Origin: an uncultured Selenomonadales bacterium
GTDB lineage: Bacteria; Bacillota; Negativicutes; DSM-1736; Dendrosporobacteraceae
Assembly: GCA_946407015.1 (NCBI GenBank)
Contig: CAMJML010000026.1
Span: 1 to 46,244 of the forward strand
DNA: 46,244 nucleotides
Direction of reading: 5' to 3'
Part shown: positions 33,205 to 42,182 of the stretch, piece after piece
How the letters are laid out: every line of letters starts with the position of its first letter
How positions within the stretch are numbered: the first letter of the stretch is position 1
Notes under the pieces: model-generated
Seen by the model: the letters and a program-made list of their open reading frames with translations, nothing else
Databases searched by the model: none
Told to the model about the DNA's origin: nothing
Program-made: the position numbers and the translations under genes

Positions 33205-34083
33205 ATGGACATAAGGGATATGAAACACTTTTATACAATTATTGAGGAAGGCAATATCAGTCATGCGGCTAAGCGGCTCAATATTGCCCAGCCGCCCCTA
33301 AGCAAGCAAATGAAGCAGCTGGAAGACGAGCTTGGTGTACAACTGTTTGAGCGCGGCAGCCGCAGAATAAAGCTTACCGAAGCCGGGCAGCTCTTGCGGG
33401 AGCGGGCCGAACAAATCCTGGGCCTAGTGGATGGCACGGTTAAAGAACTGACCGAGTTAAACTCCGGCCTGACCGGGAGTCTGCGGATCGGTACGGTAAC
33501 AACCTCCGGGGCGACGCTGCTGCCAAACTGGATTAACAAGTTTCATACGTTGTATCCGAATGTTACGTTCCAGCTATGGGAAGGGGATGGCTATCGGATT
33601 TTAGAACTGCTGGATAATCGCGTGATTGAAATTGGAATTATCCGGTCACCGTTTGATTCCGATATCTATGAATCCATCATTTTACCGGATGAACCCTTGG
33701 TCATCGCGATGAAGCGGGAAGGCTGTTATTGCGGGGAGCATCCTCACCAAGTCCGGCTTGAGGAATTGGCCGGGCAGCCGCTGATTATTCCCCTGCGCTG
33801 GCGAGCCATGTTTACCGAGTGGTGTGAGCAGGCCGGGTTCAAGCCCAAAATCGTTTGCGTGAGTGATGGCATCATTCATAACATCCGCTGGGCTAAACTG
33901 GGGATCGGCATGGCCCTGGTTCCGCAATCCAGCGAAGAATTGATTTCAGATCCGGATTTGGTTTACAAGACCATTATTGAACCAACGGTCACGACACACA
34001 CCGTAATTGCCTGGGTGCGCAACCGCAGTTTATCTGCCAGCAGCAAGCGTTTCCTGGATTTATTTAAAGAGATTAGCGAATAG
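33205..34083 (+). CDS. LysR family transcriptional regulator (CysL/CbbR-like)
   Basis: 292 residues from ATG 33205 (GAGGGATGGGG upstream). Winged helix MDIRDMKHFYTIIEEGNISHAAKRLNIAQPPLSKQMKQLEDELGV, then a substrate-binding domain (SGLTGSLRIGTVTTSGATLLP). Its helix-turn-helix with QPPLSKQM differs from the three paralogues at 14953, 26091 and 34197, so it belongs to another LysR subgroup. Target unknown; the gene faces away from lysE, with a ~180-bp gap from the small membrane protein gene. Confidence 0.9.
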   Translation: MDIRDMKHFYTIIEEGNISHAAKRLNIAQPPLSKQMKQLEDELGVQLFERGSRRIKLTEAGQLLRERAEQILGLVDGTVKELTELNSGLTGSLRIGTVTTSGATLLPNWINKFHTLYPNVTFQLWEGDGYRILELLDNRVIEIGIIRSPFDSDIYESIILPDEPLVIAMKREGCYCGEHPHQVRLEELAGQPLIIPLRWRAMFTEWCEQAGFKPKIVCVSDGIIHNIRWAKLGIGMALVPQSSEELISDPDLVYKTIIEPTVTTHTVIAWVRNRSLSASSKRFLDLFKEISE

Positions 34084-34196
34084 CTATGAACTTCATCGCA
34101 ACCGGGTTGATGTATCGTGGAAGAATGACGTTCTGTGGTCGATGGGATCACACAAAAGCAGGATGACCTAGTAAAGCTATTGGCAGGTGAAATAAC

Positions 34197-35090
34197 GTGG
34201 ATATCCGGTTGCTCAAAACCTTTTTACTGGTTGCCAGGCTGCTGAACATTACCAAAGCTGCCGAGCAGTTGAGTTTTACTCAGCCGGCCATTACCTCACA
34301 AATCTACAGTCTGGAAGATGAATTTCGTGTGCGGCTTTTTGAACGCAAAGGCAAACGGCTGGCCTTGACGGAGGCAGGCAAACAGCTCATTGACTATGCA
34401 GAGAAGCTCACCAGCCTGTATGAAGAAACACAAAATGTCATGAGTTCTTTTATTCACCGGGATGATACCATCAAATTAGGAGTATCCACCCAACTGATCA
34501 ATCATTTTTTACCCGCTATTATCATCGAGCTCCAGCAGCAAATGCCGCACGTCAACATTAGTGTGGAAGTCTGTATGAATACCCAGGAGGTGCTTCAGGG
34601 AATCAACAACCATCGCTTTGATTTTGGCCTTATCCATGGGGAGAATACATTTTTGCATATTCGCCAGGATGGAATCTGGACAGAGGATGTCTTATGGGTG
34701 GCCAGCCATGAGTTTATAAAAAAGCATGCGCCGATTACCGACGTCCGGGAAGTACCGCTGATTAATTTTACGGAAGGCAGTGTATTCCGGGCCAAACTGG
34801 ACGAGCTGGTTCCAAGCAGTGAATTCCAGTCGCCCATTCAATACAGTGATTCGGAGGCTATCAAACAAGCGGTTATGGCAGGGCTGGGAATTTCTTATTT
34901 GCCACAGGCCTTAATCCAAGAGGAATTATCCCGAGGAACGCTGGTTGTCCTTGAAAACGGACCGGTCATTCAACTGCGGGTTTCCTTGGTACATCGCCGG
35001 GATAAAGCCTATACCTTACCCATGTATGCCTTGCTGCTCACCCTATCGGCGCAGCCTTGTGCCGATGAGTCCATCAAAGAGCTTCTCTAA
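34197..35090 (+). CDS. LysR family transcriptional regulator
   Basis: 297 residues from GTG 34197 (CAGGTGA upstream). The first residues MDIRLLKTFLLVARLLNITKAAEQLSFTQ mark it as a paralogue of the regulators at 14953 and 26091. The C-terminal half includes YSDSEAIKQAVMAGLGISYLPQ, also shared with them. The next gene on the strand is an Asp/Glu racemase, a possible target. Confidence 0.9.
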   Translation: MDIRLLKTFLLVARLLNITKAAEQLSFTQPAITSQIYSLEDEFRVRLFERKGKRLALTEAGKQLIDYAEKLTSLYEETQNVMSSFIHRDDTIKLGVSTQLINHFLPAIIIELQQQMPHVNISVEVCMNTQEVLQGINNHRFDFGLIHGENTFLHIRQDGIWTEDVLWVASHEFIKKHAPITDVREVPLINFTEGSVFRAKLDELVPSSEFQSPIQYSDSEAIKQAVMAGLGISYLPQALIQEELSRGTLVVLENGPVIQLRVSLVHRRDKAYTLPMYALLLTLSAQPCADESIKELL

Positions 35091-35192
35091 ATAAGATTTT
35101 TTTATTTCTAAATAAACAACCGTAATTTCCCTTCTGCCTCAGGATTTTGTAAGCTTAACGTAGTTCTATAAAATCTTGCGGGGTGGTTCAGT

Positions 35193-35915
35193 GTGTTGAC
35201 AGTTGGGATATTGGGCGGAATGGGGCCGATGGCGACAGTCGATTTATTTGCTAAAATTGTTGAGAGTACACCGGCTCATTTTGACCAGGATCATCTGAAA
35301 ATCATTGTCTATAATAATCCCCAGATTCCTTCCCGGATTGAGGCGATTCTCAATGGGGCGGAAAGTCCCTCGCACGAGTTGATCCGCTCGGCGCAATTCC
35401 TGGAACAGTCTGGCGCGGATATTCTGGTAATGCCCTGTAATACGGCGCATTACTGGTATCCGGACATTCAGCAATCCATCCATGTGAAGCTGATCCATAT
35501 GATTGATCATACCGCCGAGTATCTGCTTTCCAAGGGAAAAGGCGGCCAGGTTATGCTGCTGGCAACGGCGGCGACGGTTCAAGCCGGGTTGTATCAAACC
35601 GCCTTTGCGGCTAGAGGCTTGTCCTTGCAGCTTCCAGGTTCGGAAGAACAACACATAGTTTCCTGCGCGATTGAACAGGCAAAAGCGGGCAAAATCCAAG
35701 AAAATCCGTACCTGAAAGGACTGGCTGACCTGATTGCTGTCTATCGGCAATCAGGGGTTGATGCCTTTATTGCCGGCTGTACCGAGATTCCGTTATTGTT
35801 TGACCAGCTTCCGGGGGATTTTTGCCGGATTGACCCTACGCGGCTTTTGGCACAGGAAGTGGTCCAGCAGGCGCTTCAGGAGAAAAGGATAACGGCAAGG
35901 CTTCAGAGTTCCTGA
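35193..35915 (+). CDS. Aspartate/glutamate racemase family protein
   Basis: 240 residues. Both catalytic cysteines are present: MPCNTAHYW and AGCTEIPLL. N-terminus GILGGMGPMATVDLF is typical of the RacX/YgeA-like group, which racemises Asp, Glu or other amino acids without a cofactor. The start is GTG 35193 or TTG 35196, after GGGGTGG. The last eight codons (ITARLQSS) and the stop are made of terminator element copy 6, so the C-terminus was shaped by that repeat. Confidence 0.9.
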   Translation: MLTVGILGGMGPMATVDLFAKIVESTPAHFDQDHLKIIVYNNPQIPSRIEAILNGAESPSHELIRSAQFLEQSGADILVMPCNTAHYWYPDIQQSIHVKLIHMIDHTAEYLLSKGKGGQVMLLATAATVQAGLYQTAFAARGLSLQLPGSEEQHIVSCAIEQAKAGKIQENPYLKGLADLIAVYRQSGVDAFIAGCTEIPLLFDQLPGDFCRIDPTRLLAQEVVQQALQEKRITARLQSS

Positions 35916-35928
35916 GCCTTGCCGTTTT
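35891..35928 (+). terminator. Terminator element copy 6, overlapping the racemase stop
   Basis: AACGGCAAGGCTTCAG, loop AGTTC, CTGAGCCTTGCCGTT, TT. The racemase TGA (35913-35915) lies in the right arm. Confidence 0.88.
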
Positions 35929-35984
35929 GGCATTAAGACGGTTTCACACGGATGCACCTGCCTGCCGTTAACCGGTCTGCAACA

Positions 35985-36695
35985 TCATACGGTTAACGCC
36001 AGCGGCAGCAGGCTGGATTTGCTGAAGCGCTGAAAGTGGTAATCTTCCCGCGCCGTGCCGCGAAAATATTTTCTGATGACATTGGCCGACGATAAAAGAT
36101 AAACGTTTCGGATAGCGCAGTCAAAGCTTGCAGCTGCAGGGACGGGGCCGGGTGCTGCACAGTCTTTGGGATTGCCGTAGCTATAGTACACTCTGCACGC
36201 AACCGGGCGAACGGGATAGATGCAGCAGCTGTCATTCAGCAGCAGGGGACACAGGACCTGTTTGGCAATATAGCGGTATTGGCCGTCTTGATCGCCAACC
36301 TTTAGGTTTGAAGCCTCTTGCCCGATTTGCAAGTGCCATTCTCTTAAATTGGCTGTGAGGCGCTCCTGCAGCTCTGCGGAAAGCGAATCTCTGATATAGG
36401 CTTGGATGATGTCCAATTCGGCATGGGTAGTCCAGACAGGATGTGTGCAGCAAGCCGAGCATTCGGCACGGCAGCTGGGGCGGATTTTTGCTTTTTCATG
36501 CAACCGCTTGAGATACTGTTCTAAATTTTTTAAGGCAAATTGATGGATGCCCTGCTCCGAAGGTTCCGGCAGCTTAATCAGATCATCATTGATTTGTTTG
36601 AACAGCGTATATCCTTCTTTTACAGCGAGCTTTGCGGACCGCTGTAGAAGCTCAGCAGCATTCTTATCACCGAAACGATATTGATTGATAGCCAT
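35985..36695 (-). CDS. YkgJ-like cysteine-cluster protein
   Basis: 236 residues from ATG 36695 (AGGAGGG upstream), not the longer ATG at 36740. Cysteine motifs CRAECSACCTHP (~residues 75-86) and CPLLLNDSCCIYPVRPVACRVYYS match the Fe/Zn-binding CxxCxxCC pattern of the YkgJ family. Function unknown, often proposed metal-binding. It is the second leftward gene after the DUF421 gene (~80-bp gap). Confidence 0.8.
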   Translation of the reverse strand: MAINQYRFGDKNAAELLQRSAKLAVKEGYTLFKQINDDLIKLPEPSEQGIHQFALKNLEQYLKRLHEKAKIRPSCRAECSACCTHPVWTTHAELDIIQAYIRDSLSAELQERLTANLREWHLQIGQEASNLKVGDQDGQYRYIAKQVLCPLLLNDSCCIYPVRPVACRVYYSYGNPKDCAAPGPVPAAASFDCAIRNVYLLSSANVIRKYFRGTAREDYHFQRFSKSSLLPLALTV

Positions 36696-36776
36696 ACAGC
36701 CCTCCTTGAATACGCACCACAACTTGTAATGCTGATACATCCTATTCAGGGGTGAGCAGGCTTATGATATGGAAAG

Positions 36777-37517
36777 CTATTGATTCCGCTCCTGATTCAG
36801 GAGCGGATTTGCATTGTCGGTCTTTTTATCGAGATATAATGTGCCGTCCGGTTTTATGCAGGCTACCAGGATGGCTGAGATATCGGTTACTCCTTGCAGT
36901 TTAAGCTGGTCTACCAACCACTGCCTGGATACTCCTAATGCCGCTAGCTCATCATTGACGATGGCACCGTCCACAATGAGCTGGCGTCCCGTAAATTTCG
37001 AAGCCAGCGGTTCCGGTTTTATGATATTCAAGTCCTGATTGGTCACAGTAGAAAACTGTGGCCTTTTTTTAATGCTTAATTCTCCGTTCGGTTCCATAAT
37101 GCCCAGTTCGACTTCACTGGGGTCAAAAACATTCCGGATGCGCAATTGCATTAATAAATCATCGACATTATAGTGCAACCGGCCTAGCTGTTCCTCCAGG
37201 ATTTTTCCGTCATGAAGGACGATCACAGGATGGCTGTCGATGATTTTACGGGCTGGGACACTGCTCTTGGTCAGATAATTCATGAGCATCATGCAGAGAG
37301 TCCAAACCGATAAGCTGGCAATCAAAGCATCCAGGCCAATGGTTTGATCCACGGCGACAAGCGCGGCAATGGAGCCGATGGAAATTCCGGTGACATAATC
37401 AAAAAAGGTCAGTTGGGCGATTTGTTTACGCCCCATAATCCGGGTAAGAAAAAGAAGATAGATAAAACTAATTAGGGTATGCCAGATCGCTTCATAAACA
37501 TGCTCGATATTGATCAT
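36777..37517 (-). CDS. DUF421 (YetF/YcaP-like) membrane protein
   Basis: 246 residues; GGGGAGGAC upstream of ATG 37517. Two to three N-terminal membrane helices contain LTRIMGRKQIAQLTFFDYVTGISIGSIAA, the DUF421 signature. The cytoplasmic part has VIVLHDGKILEEQLGRLHYNVDDLLMQLR and a C-terminal DUF421-type domain. Relatives occur in spore-formers, some with sporulation-linked expression; the role is unknown. Confidence 0.88.
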   Translation of the reverse strand: MINIEHVYEAIWHTLISFIYLLFLTRIMGRKQIAQLTFFDYVTGISIGSIAALVAVDQTIGLDALIASLSVWTLCMMLMNYLTKSSVPARKIIDSHPVIVLHDGKILEEQLGRLHYNVDDLLMQLRIRNVFDPSEVELGIMEPNGELSIKKRPQFSTVTNQDLNIIKPEPLASKFTGRQLIVDGAIVNDELAALGVSRQWLVDQLKLQGVTDISAILVACIKPDGTLYLDKKTDNANPLLNQERNQ

Positions 37518-37700
37518 GAAAGTCCTCCCCAGGTTTGCTTACTGCTAGTTTGTACGATATGCGGCAGGCTATTCCGCGGGATAGAATCAGCCTGGGGCAG
37601 GAAGTCCAATACGAAAAATGTATAAAAAATCAGATCATTTTCCATTAGGAGAAAGGATTATGCTGTTTCAATGCTAATGTAATTCATAGGAGGTGTAAGC

Positions 37701-38312
37701 ATGAATTTTGATAGTCAGTCTGCTCATTGGGATGACGAGAAAAGAACCAAACGGGCTAAAATCATTGCCGAACAGATTGCTGCTGCCGTTGAGCTGAAGG
37801 CACACGATCGTGCCTTGGAATTTGGGTGTGGTACGGGGCTGATTAGCTTCAATCTTTATGATAAGGTTCGGGAGATTGTTTGCGTGGATACCTCTAAGGG
37901 CATGATCGATGTCCTCAACACGAAAATCCGGCAGCATAACATTCGCAATATGGTGGCCTGTCACGCGGATATCCAGGGCGATGACCCTCTAGTCCCTCAA
38001 TATGAAGTGGTTTATACTTCGATGGCCTTACATCATATTTTGGATATCGAGACAACGCTGGCGAGACTGTATCAGTTGCTTAAGCCGGAGGGCGCTTTGT
38101 GTATCGTTGATTTGGATGAGGAAGACGGGAGTTTTCACAAAGCTGATCCGGACTTCATTGGCCACAATGGCTTCAATCAACAGGAACTGAAGCAGGTTCT
38201 TGCCAAAATCGGTTTTGGTGCGCTGGCATCGCATACTTTTTATCATGACACCAAACAGGTAGCAGGTGGCGTACTGCCGTATTCGCTGTTTATTATGGTC
38301 GGCAGGAAATAG
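37701..38312 (+). CDS. Class I SAM-dependent methyltransferase
   Basis: 203 residues; ATAGGAGGTG upstream. Motif I LEFGCGTGLISFNL (residues ~40-53), the acidic end of beta-2 in VCVDTSKGMIDV, and post-motif YTSMALHHILD. Typical small-molecule methyltransferase length. Substrate unknown; single gene with terminator copy 7 behind it. Confidence 0.88.
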   Translation: MNFDSQSAHWDDEKRTKRAKIIAEQIAAAVELKAHDRALEFGCGTGLISFNLYDKVREIVCVDTSKGMIDVLNTKIRQHNIRNMVACHADIQGDDPLVPQYEVVYTSMALHHILDIETTLARLYQLLKPEGALCIVDLDEEDGSFHKADPDFIGHNGFNQQELKQVLAKIGFGALASHTFYHDTKQVAGGVLPYSLFIMVGRK

Positions 38313-38328
38313 TCAAGAGTCAAGCGTA

Positions 38329-38364
38329 GGCAAGGCATCAGAAAATCTGAGCGTTGCCTTTTTT
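38329..38364 (+). terminator. Terminator element copy 7 (diverged)
   Basis: GGCAAGGCATCAG, loop AAAAT, CTGAGCGTTGCC, TTTTTT. One stem mismatch relative to the other copies. Confidence 0.8.
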
Positions 38365-38471
38365 CATATCATGACAGGCAATGGCATGTTTTTTCCTTCA
38401 AAACGAGGTTAAGTCAAGACTGTCCGGGGAAAATTACGAACATGAAGGCCCGCGCTTTAGGAGGAAATGAG

Positions 38472-40412
38472 ATGATTAAAGTGACGTTAAAGGATAGAAT
38501 CGTCAAGGAATATGATCAGAACATCAGCATTCAGCAAGTCGCTGAGAGTCTGGGAGCGGGGCTGGCCAAGGCTGCGCTGGCGGCCGAAGTGGACGGCAGG
38601 GTAACCGATTTGCGGGAGCAGCTTGTGCAGGATTGTGAGGTGCGTATTTTAACGTTTGAGCACGAAGCCGGGCGGCGGACTTACCGGCATACGGCGGCTC
38701 ATATTCTGGCTCAGGCAGTGAAAAGACTGTACCCCCAGGCTAAACTGGCCATTGGACCGGCCACCGAAACCGGCTTTTATTATGATTTTGATATGGATCA
38801 GGCTTTTTCGCAGGAAGATTTGAGGCAGATTGAACAGGTAATGGAAAAGATTATCCAGGAGGACCTGGCTTTGGAGCGGTTTACGCTGCCGAGGCAGGAG
38901 GCCATTGATTTGATGAAGGAACAGGGGGAAGCGTACAAAATCGAGCTGATTGAGGATTTGCCTGCCGATGAGGCGCTTACCTTTTACCGGCAAGGTGAAT
39001 TTACCGATCTTTGCGCAGGCCCGCAGCTATTGTCCACCGGCAAGATCAAGGCTTTTAAGCTGACTCAGGTATCCGGGGCGTATTGGCGCGGCAGTGAGAA
39101 AAATAAAATGCTGCAGCGGATTTATGGAACGGCTTTTCCAAAAAAGAGTGACCTTGAGGAGTATCTGACCCGGACTGAGGAAGCGAAAAAGCGCGACCAT
39201 AACAAGCTGGGCCGGGAAATGGAACTGTTTACAACCGTGGATTATGTCGGGCAAGGACTGCCCATTCTGATGCCTAAAGGAGCAAAGGTCATCCAGATTT
39301 TGCAGCGCTTTGTTGAGGACGAAGAAGAACGGCGCGGCTATCTGCTGACCAAGACTCCTTTTATGGCCAAAAGTGATTTATACAAAATTTCGGGCCACTG
39401 GAACCATTACCGGGAAGGCATGTTTGTCATGGGAGACGAAAAAACTGACAATGCTGAACTGTTTGCCCTGCGGCCCATGACCTGCCCTTTCCAATTTCAA
39501 GTCTATCTGGCCAGGCAGAGAAGCTACCGTGAATTGCCGATGCGCTTCAATGAGACTTCCACCCTCTTTCGGAATGAAGCCTCAGGTGAAATGCACGGCC
39601 TGATCCGGGTCAGACAGTTTACCATTTCGGAAGGTCATATTGCCTGTATGCCGGAGCAATTGGAGCAGGAGTTTGCCGACTGTGTCAATCTGGCCAATTT
39701 TATGCTGAAAACGGTAGGGCTTGACGATGATATTTCCTACCGGTTTTCAAAATGGGACCCCCATCATAAAGAAAAATATATTGGCAGTACCGAACAGTGG
39801 GAGGAAGTCCAGCATAAGATGCGGGAAATCCTGGACCATCTGAAAATACCCTATATTGAACAGGCTGGAGAGGCAGCCTTTTACGGCCCTAAACTGGATA
39901 TTCAGATCAAGAATGTGCATGGTAAAGAAGATACGTTAATTACCGTGCAGATTGACTTTCAACTGGCTGAAAAGTTTGGCATGCAGTATGTGGACCGGGA
40001 TGGTCAGAAAAAATATCCTTATGTCATTCACCGGACTTCCATCGGCTGTTATGAAAGAACGCTGGCCCTGCTGATTGAAAAATACGCCGGCGCTTTTCCA
40101 ACCTGGCTGGCTCCTACCCAAGTCAGGGTTTTGCCGCTAACTGAGAAGTACCATGCCTATGCCCTGGAACTGAAAGATCGCCTGCAACTGGATCATATTC
40201 GTGTTGAAGTAGATTTGCGCAATGAAAAGATCGGCTATAAAATCCGGGAAGCGCAGGCCGATAAGATTCCCTATATGCTGGTGGTGGGCGAACGGGAAAG
40301 TGAAGCCGGCACGGTGGCTGTCCGGTCGCGCAAAGCAGGGGATATGGGCACCATGCCTGTGGATGATCTGATTGCCATGCTAAAACAGGAAATTGCCTTA
40401 CGGCAAAAGTAA
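38472..40412 (+). CDS. thrS: Threonyl-tRNA synthetase with altered editing residue
   Basis: 646 residues from ATG 38472 (AGGAGGAAATG upstream; ATG 38442 rejected). TGS domain 1-62, second additional (editing) domain with HTAAH (His73, His77), class II catalytic core with MTCPFQFQVY and the motif-2 region FRNEASGEMHGLIRVRQFT, then the anticodon domain. The editing-site segment reads CAGPQ (Cys181, Gln185), where E. coli ThrRS has CRGPH (Cys182, His186). No T-box leader is present in the 160 bp upstream, which is unusual for a Firmicute thrS. It may be a second, specialised ThrRS. Confidence 0.93.
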   Translation: MIKVTLKDRIVKEYDQNISIQQVAESLGAGLAKAALAAEVDGRVTDLREQLVQDCEVRILTFEHEAGRRTYRHTAAHILAQAVKRLYPQAKLAIGPATETGFYYDFDMDQAFSQEDLRQIEQVMEKIIQEDLALERFTLPRQEAIDLMKEQGEAYKIELIEDLPADEALTFYRQGEFTDLCAGPQLLSTGKIKAFKLTQVSGAYWRGSEKNKMLQRIYGTAFPKKSDLEEYLTRTEEAKKRDHNKLGREMELFTTVDYVGQGLPILMPKGAKVIQILQRFVEDEEERRGYLLTKTPFMAKSDLYKISGHWNHYREGMFVMGDEKTDNAELFALRPMTCPFQFQVYLARQRSYRELPMRFNETSTLFRNEASGEMHGLIRVRQFTISEGHIACMPEQLEQEFADCVNLANFMLKTVGLDDDISYRFSKWDPHHKEKYIGSTEQWEEVQHKMREILDHLKIPYIEQAGEAAFYGPKLDIQIKNVHGKEDTLITVQIDFQLAEKFGMQYVDRDGQKKYPYVIHRTSIGCYERTLALLIEKYAGAFPTWLAPTQVRVLPLTEKYHAYALELKDRLQLDHIRVEVDLRNEKIGYKIREAQADKIPYMLVVGERESEAGTVAVRSRKAGDMGTMPVDDLIAMLKQEIALRQK

Positions 40413-40481
40413 CGCTGCTGGTTCGCGTGTGAACCACTACTCATTGCAATTCCAAAAAGAAGGGAGTCTGGACAATCCTTG

Positions 40482-41954
40482 ATGACAGAAAAAACCTACA
40501 CAAAGACAGGCTGGAACTTTGACAATAGCTACGCTCGTTTACCTGGATTATTTTATACCCACCTTTCCCCTACTCCTGTCCAATCCCCAAAGCTGGTTAT
40601 TTTCAACTCTATGCTGGCAGCATCCCTGGGCTTAAACGTCCAGGAGCTGCAAAGCCAAGCCGGGGCTGAGGTATTTGCCGGCAATCAAATTCCGGAAGGT
40701 GCTTTGCCGCTTGCACAAGCGTATGCCGGCCATCAATTCGGGCATTTTACCATGCTGGGAGACGGACGGGCGCTGCTGCTGGGCGAACAGGTGAATCCAC
40801 AAGGCAAGCGGTTTGATATTCAGCTCAAAGGTTCCGGGCCAACCCCTTATTCCCGCCAGGGGGATGGACGGGCAGCCCTTGGACCCATGCTGCGGGAATA
40901 TATCATCAGCGAAGCGATGGCGGCATTAGGTATTCCTACGACCCGCAGCCTGGCGGTGGTGACGACGGGTAAACCGGTATTTCGCGAAACCGTTCAGCCT
41001 GGTGCTGTCTTAACACGGGTGGCGGACAGTCATTTACGGGTCGGCACTTTCCAGTATGCGGCTCAATGGGGGACGACTGAGGAATTGCGGGCTTTAGCAG
41101 ACTATGCTTTGCAGCGCCATTTTCCGGACGTCCGGTTGGACCGGAACCGCTATCTGGCATTGCTGCAGGCTGTGATCAAGCATCAGGCCGCACTGATTGC
41201 CAGGTGGCAATTGGTCGGTTTTATTCACGGGGTGATGAACACCGACAATATGACGATCAGCGGGGAGACCATTGATTATGGCCCTTGTGCGTTCATGGAT
41301 ACTTACGACCCGGCCACGGTATTTAGCTCCATTGATCGAAAAGGCCGTTATGCTTATGGCAATCAGCCTTATATCGCCGGATGGAATCTGACGCGTTTTG
41401 CAGAGACACTGTTACCACTGCTGCATGACAATGAGGAGCAAGCGGTACAGTTGGCCCAGGACGAGCTGGCCCACTTTGGTGACTGGTATCAAGAGCAATG
41501 GCTGATGGGAATGAGAGCCAAACTTGGAATCGCTAATCAGGAAGAACAGGATAAAGCGCTGATTCAGGACCTTCTGGGCATGATGATGAAATATGGTGCG
41601 GACTATACCAACACGTTTTTGGCTTTGACCTTCGAACAACAGACCGATACTGTCTTATTTGGCCATCCGGAATTTGCAGAATGGTATGAGGCTTGGCAGG
41701 CAAGGTTAAAACGCCAGCCACAAACCCAAGCCGGAGCGCAGCAATTGATGAAAGACAGCAACCCGGCTATCATTCCCCGGAATCATCAGGTGGAAGCGGC
41801 CTTGGAAAGCGCGGTGCAAAAAGAGGACTACTGTGTCCTGGAACGGCTGCTGGCCGTTCTGGCCAAGCCTTATGCGCATTCTCCTGAGCAGCAAGCCTAC
41901 GCTGCACCCTCTGAACCATCCGAGCAACCATACCGGACCTTTTGCGGTACCTGA
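40482..41954 (+). CDS. selO: Protein adenylyltransferase SelO (YdiU family)
   Basis: 490 residues, usual SelO length. The N-terminus [22 protein letters not shown], nucleotide-binding [19 protein letters not shown], and active site [12 protein letters not shown] with DYGPCAFMD are diagnostic. The chain ends FCGT; animal SelO has a C-terminal selenocysteine and this bacterial form a cysteine near the end. SelO transfers AMP to protein Ser/Thr/Tyr and is tied to redox stress. ATG 40482 directly follows an in-frame TTG; the GGGAG site is 15 nt upstream of the ATG, rather far. Confidence 0.93.
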   Translation: MTEKTYTKTGWNFDNSYARLPGLFYTHLSPTPVQSPKLVIFNSMLAASLGLNVQELQSQAGAEVFAGNQIPEGALPLAQAYAGHQFGHFTMLGDGRALLLGEQVNPQGKRFDIQLKGSGPTPYSRQGDGRAALGPMLREYIISEAMAALGIPTTRSLAVVTTGKPVFRETVQPGAVLTRVADSHLRVGTFQYAAQWGTTEELRALADYALQRHFPDVRLDRNRYLALLQAVIKHQAALIARWQLVGFIHGVMNTDNMTISGETIDYGPCAFMDTYDPATVFSSIDRKGRYAYGNQPYIAGWNLTRFAETLLPLLHDNEEQAVQLAQDELAHFGDWYQEQWLMGMRAKLGIANQEEQDKALIQDLLGMMMKYGADYTNTFLALTFEQQTDTVLFGHPEFAEWYEAWQARLKRQPQTQAGAQQLMKDSNPAIIPRNHQVEAALESAVQKEDYCVLERLLAVLAKPYAHSPEQQAYAAPSEPSEQPYRTFCGT

Positions 41955-42012
41955 TCATTGATATGAGGGGGCAGGGGAAAACCGCAACTGGGTGGACTCG
42001 CTCATTCAACAT

Positions 42013-42043
42013 AAAAAAGGCATCGCATTGCGATGCCTTTTTT
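42013..42043 (+). terminator. Terminator of selO
   Basis: AAAAAAGGCATCG, loop CATTG, CGATGCCTTTTTT; a perfect stem, unrelated to the repeated element. Confidence 0.9.
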
Positions 42044-42182
42044 ATGTTTTGCTTTGATTGGTGAGGCTTCATACAGGGAAAGCCAATGAACGAAATGCTC
42101 TGGGCTCGAATAAAATAATAATGAAGACTTTATGTTTTGCATAATGGCTCAGTTAAGATTATGGATAAAGTGGTGAAGATCC

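Noticed and set aside
38313-38471. T-box leader of thrS
   Set aside because: No T-box core (GGTGG) or specifier-like stem seen; only terminator copy 7 and a ribosome site.
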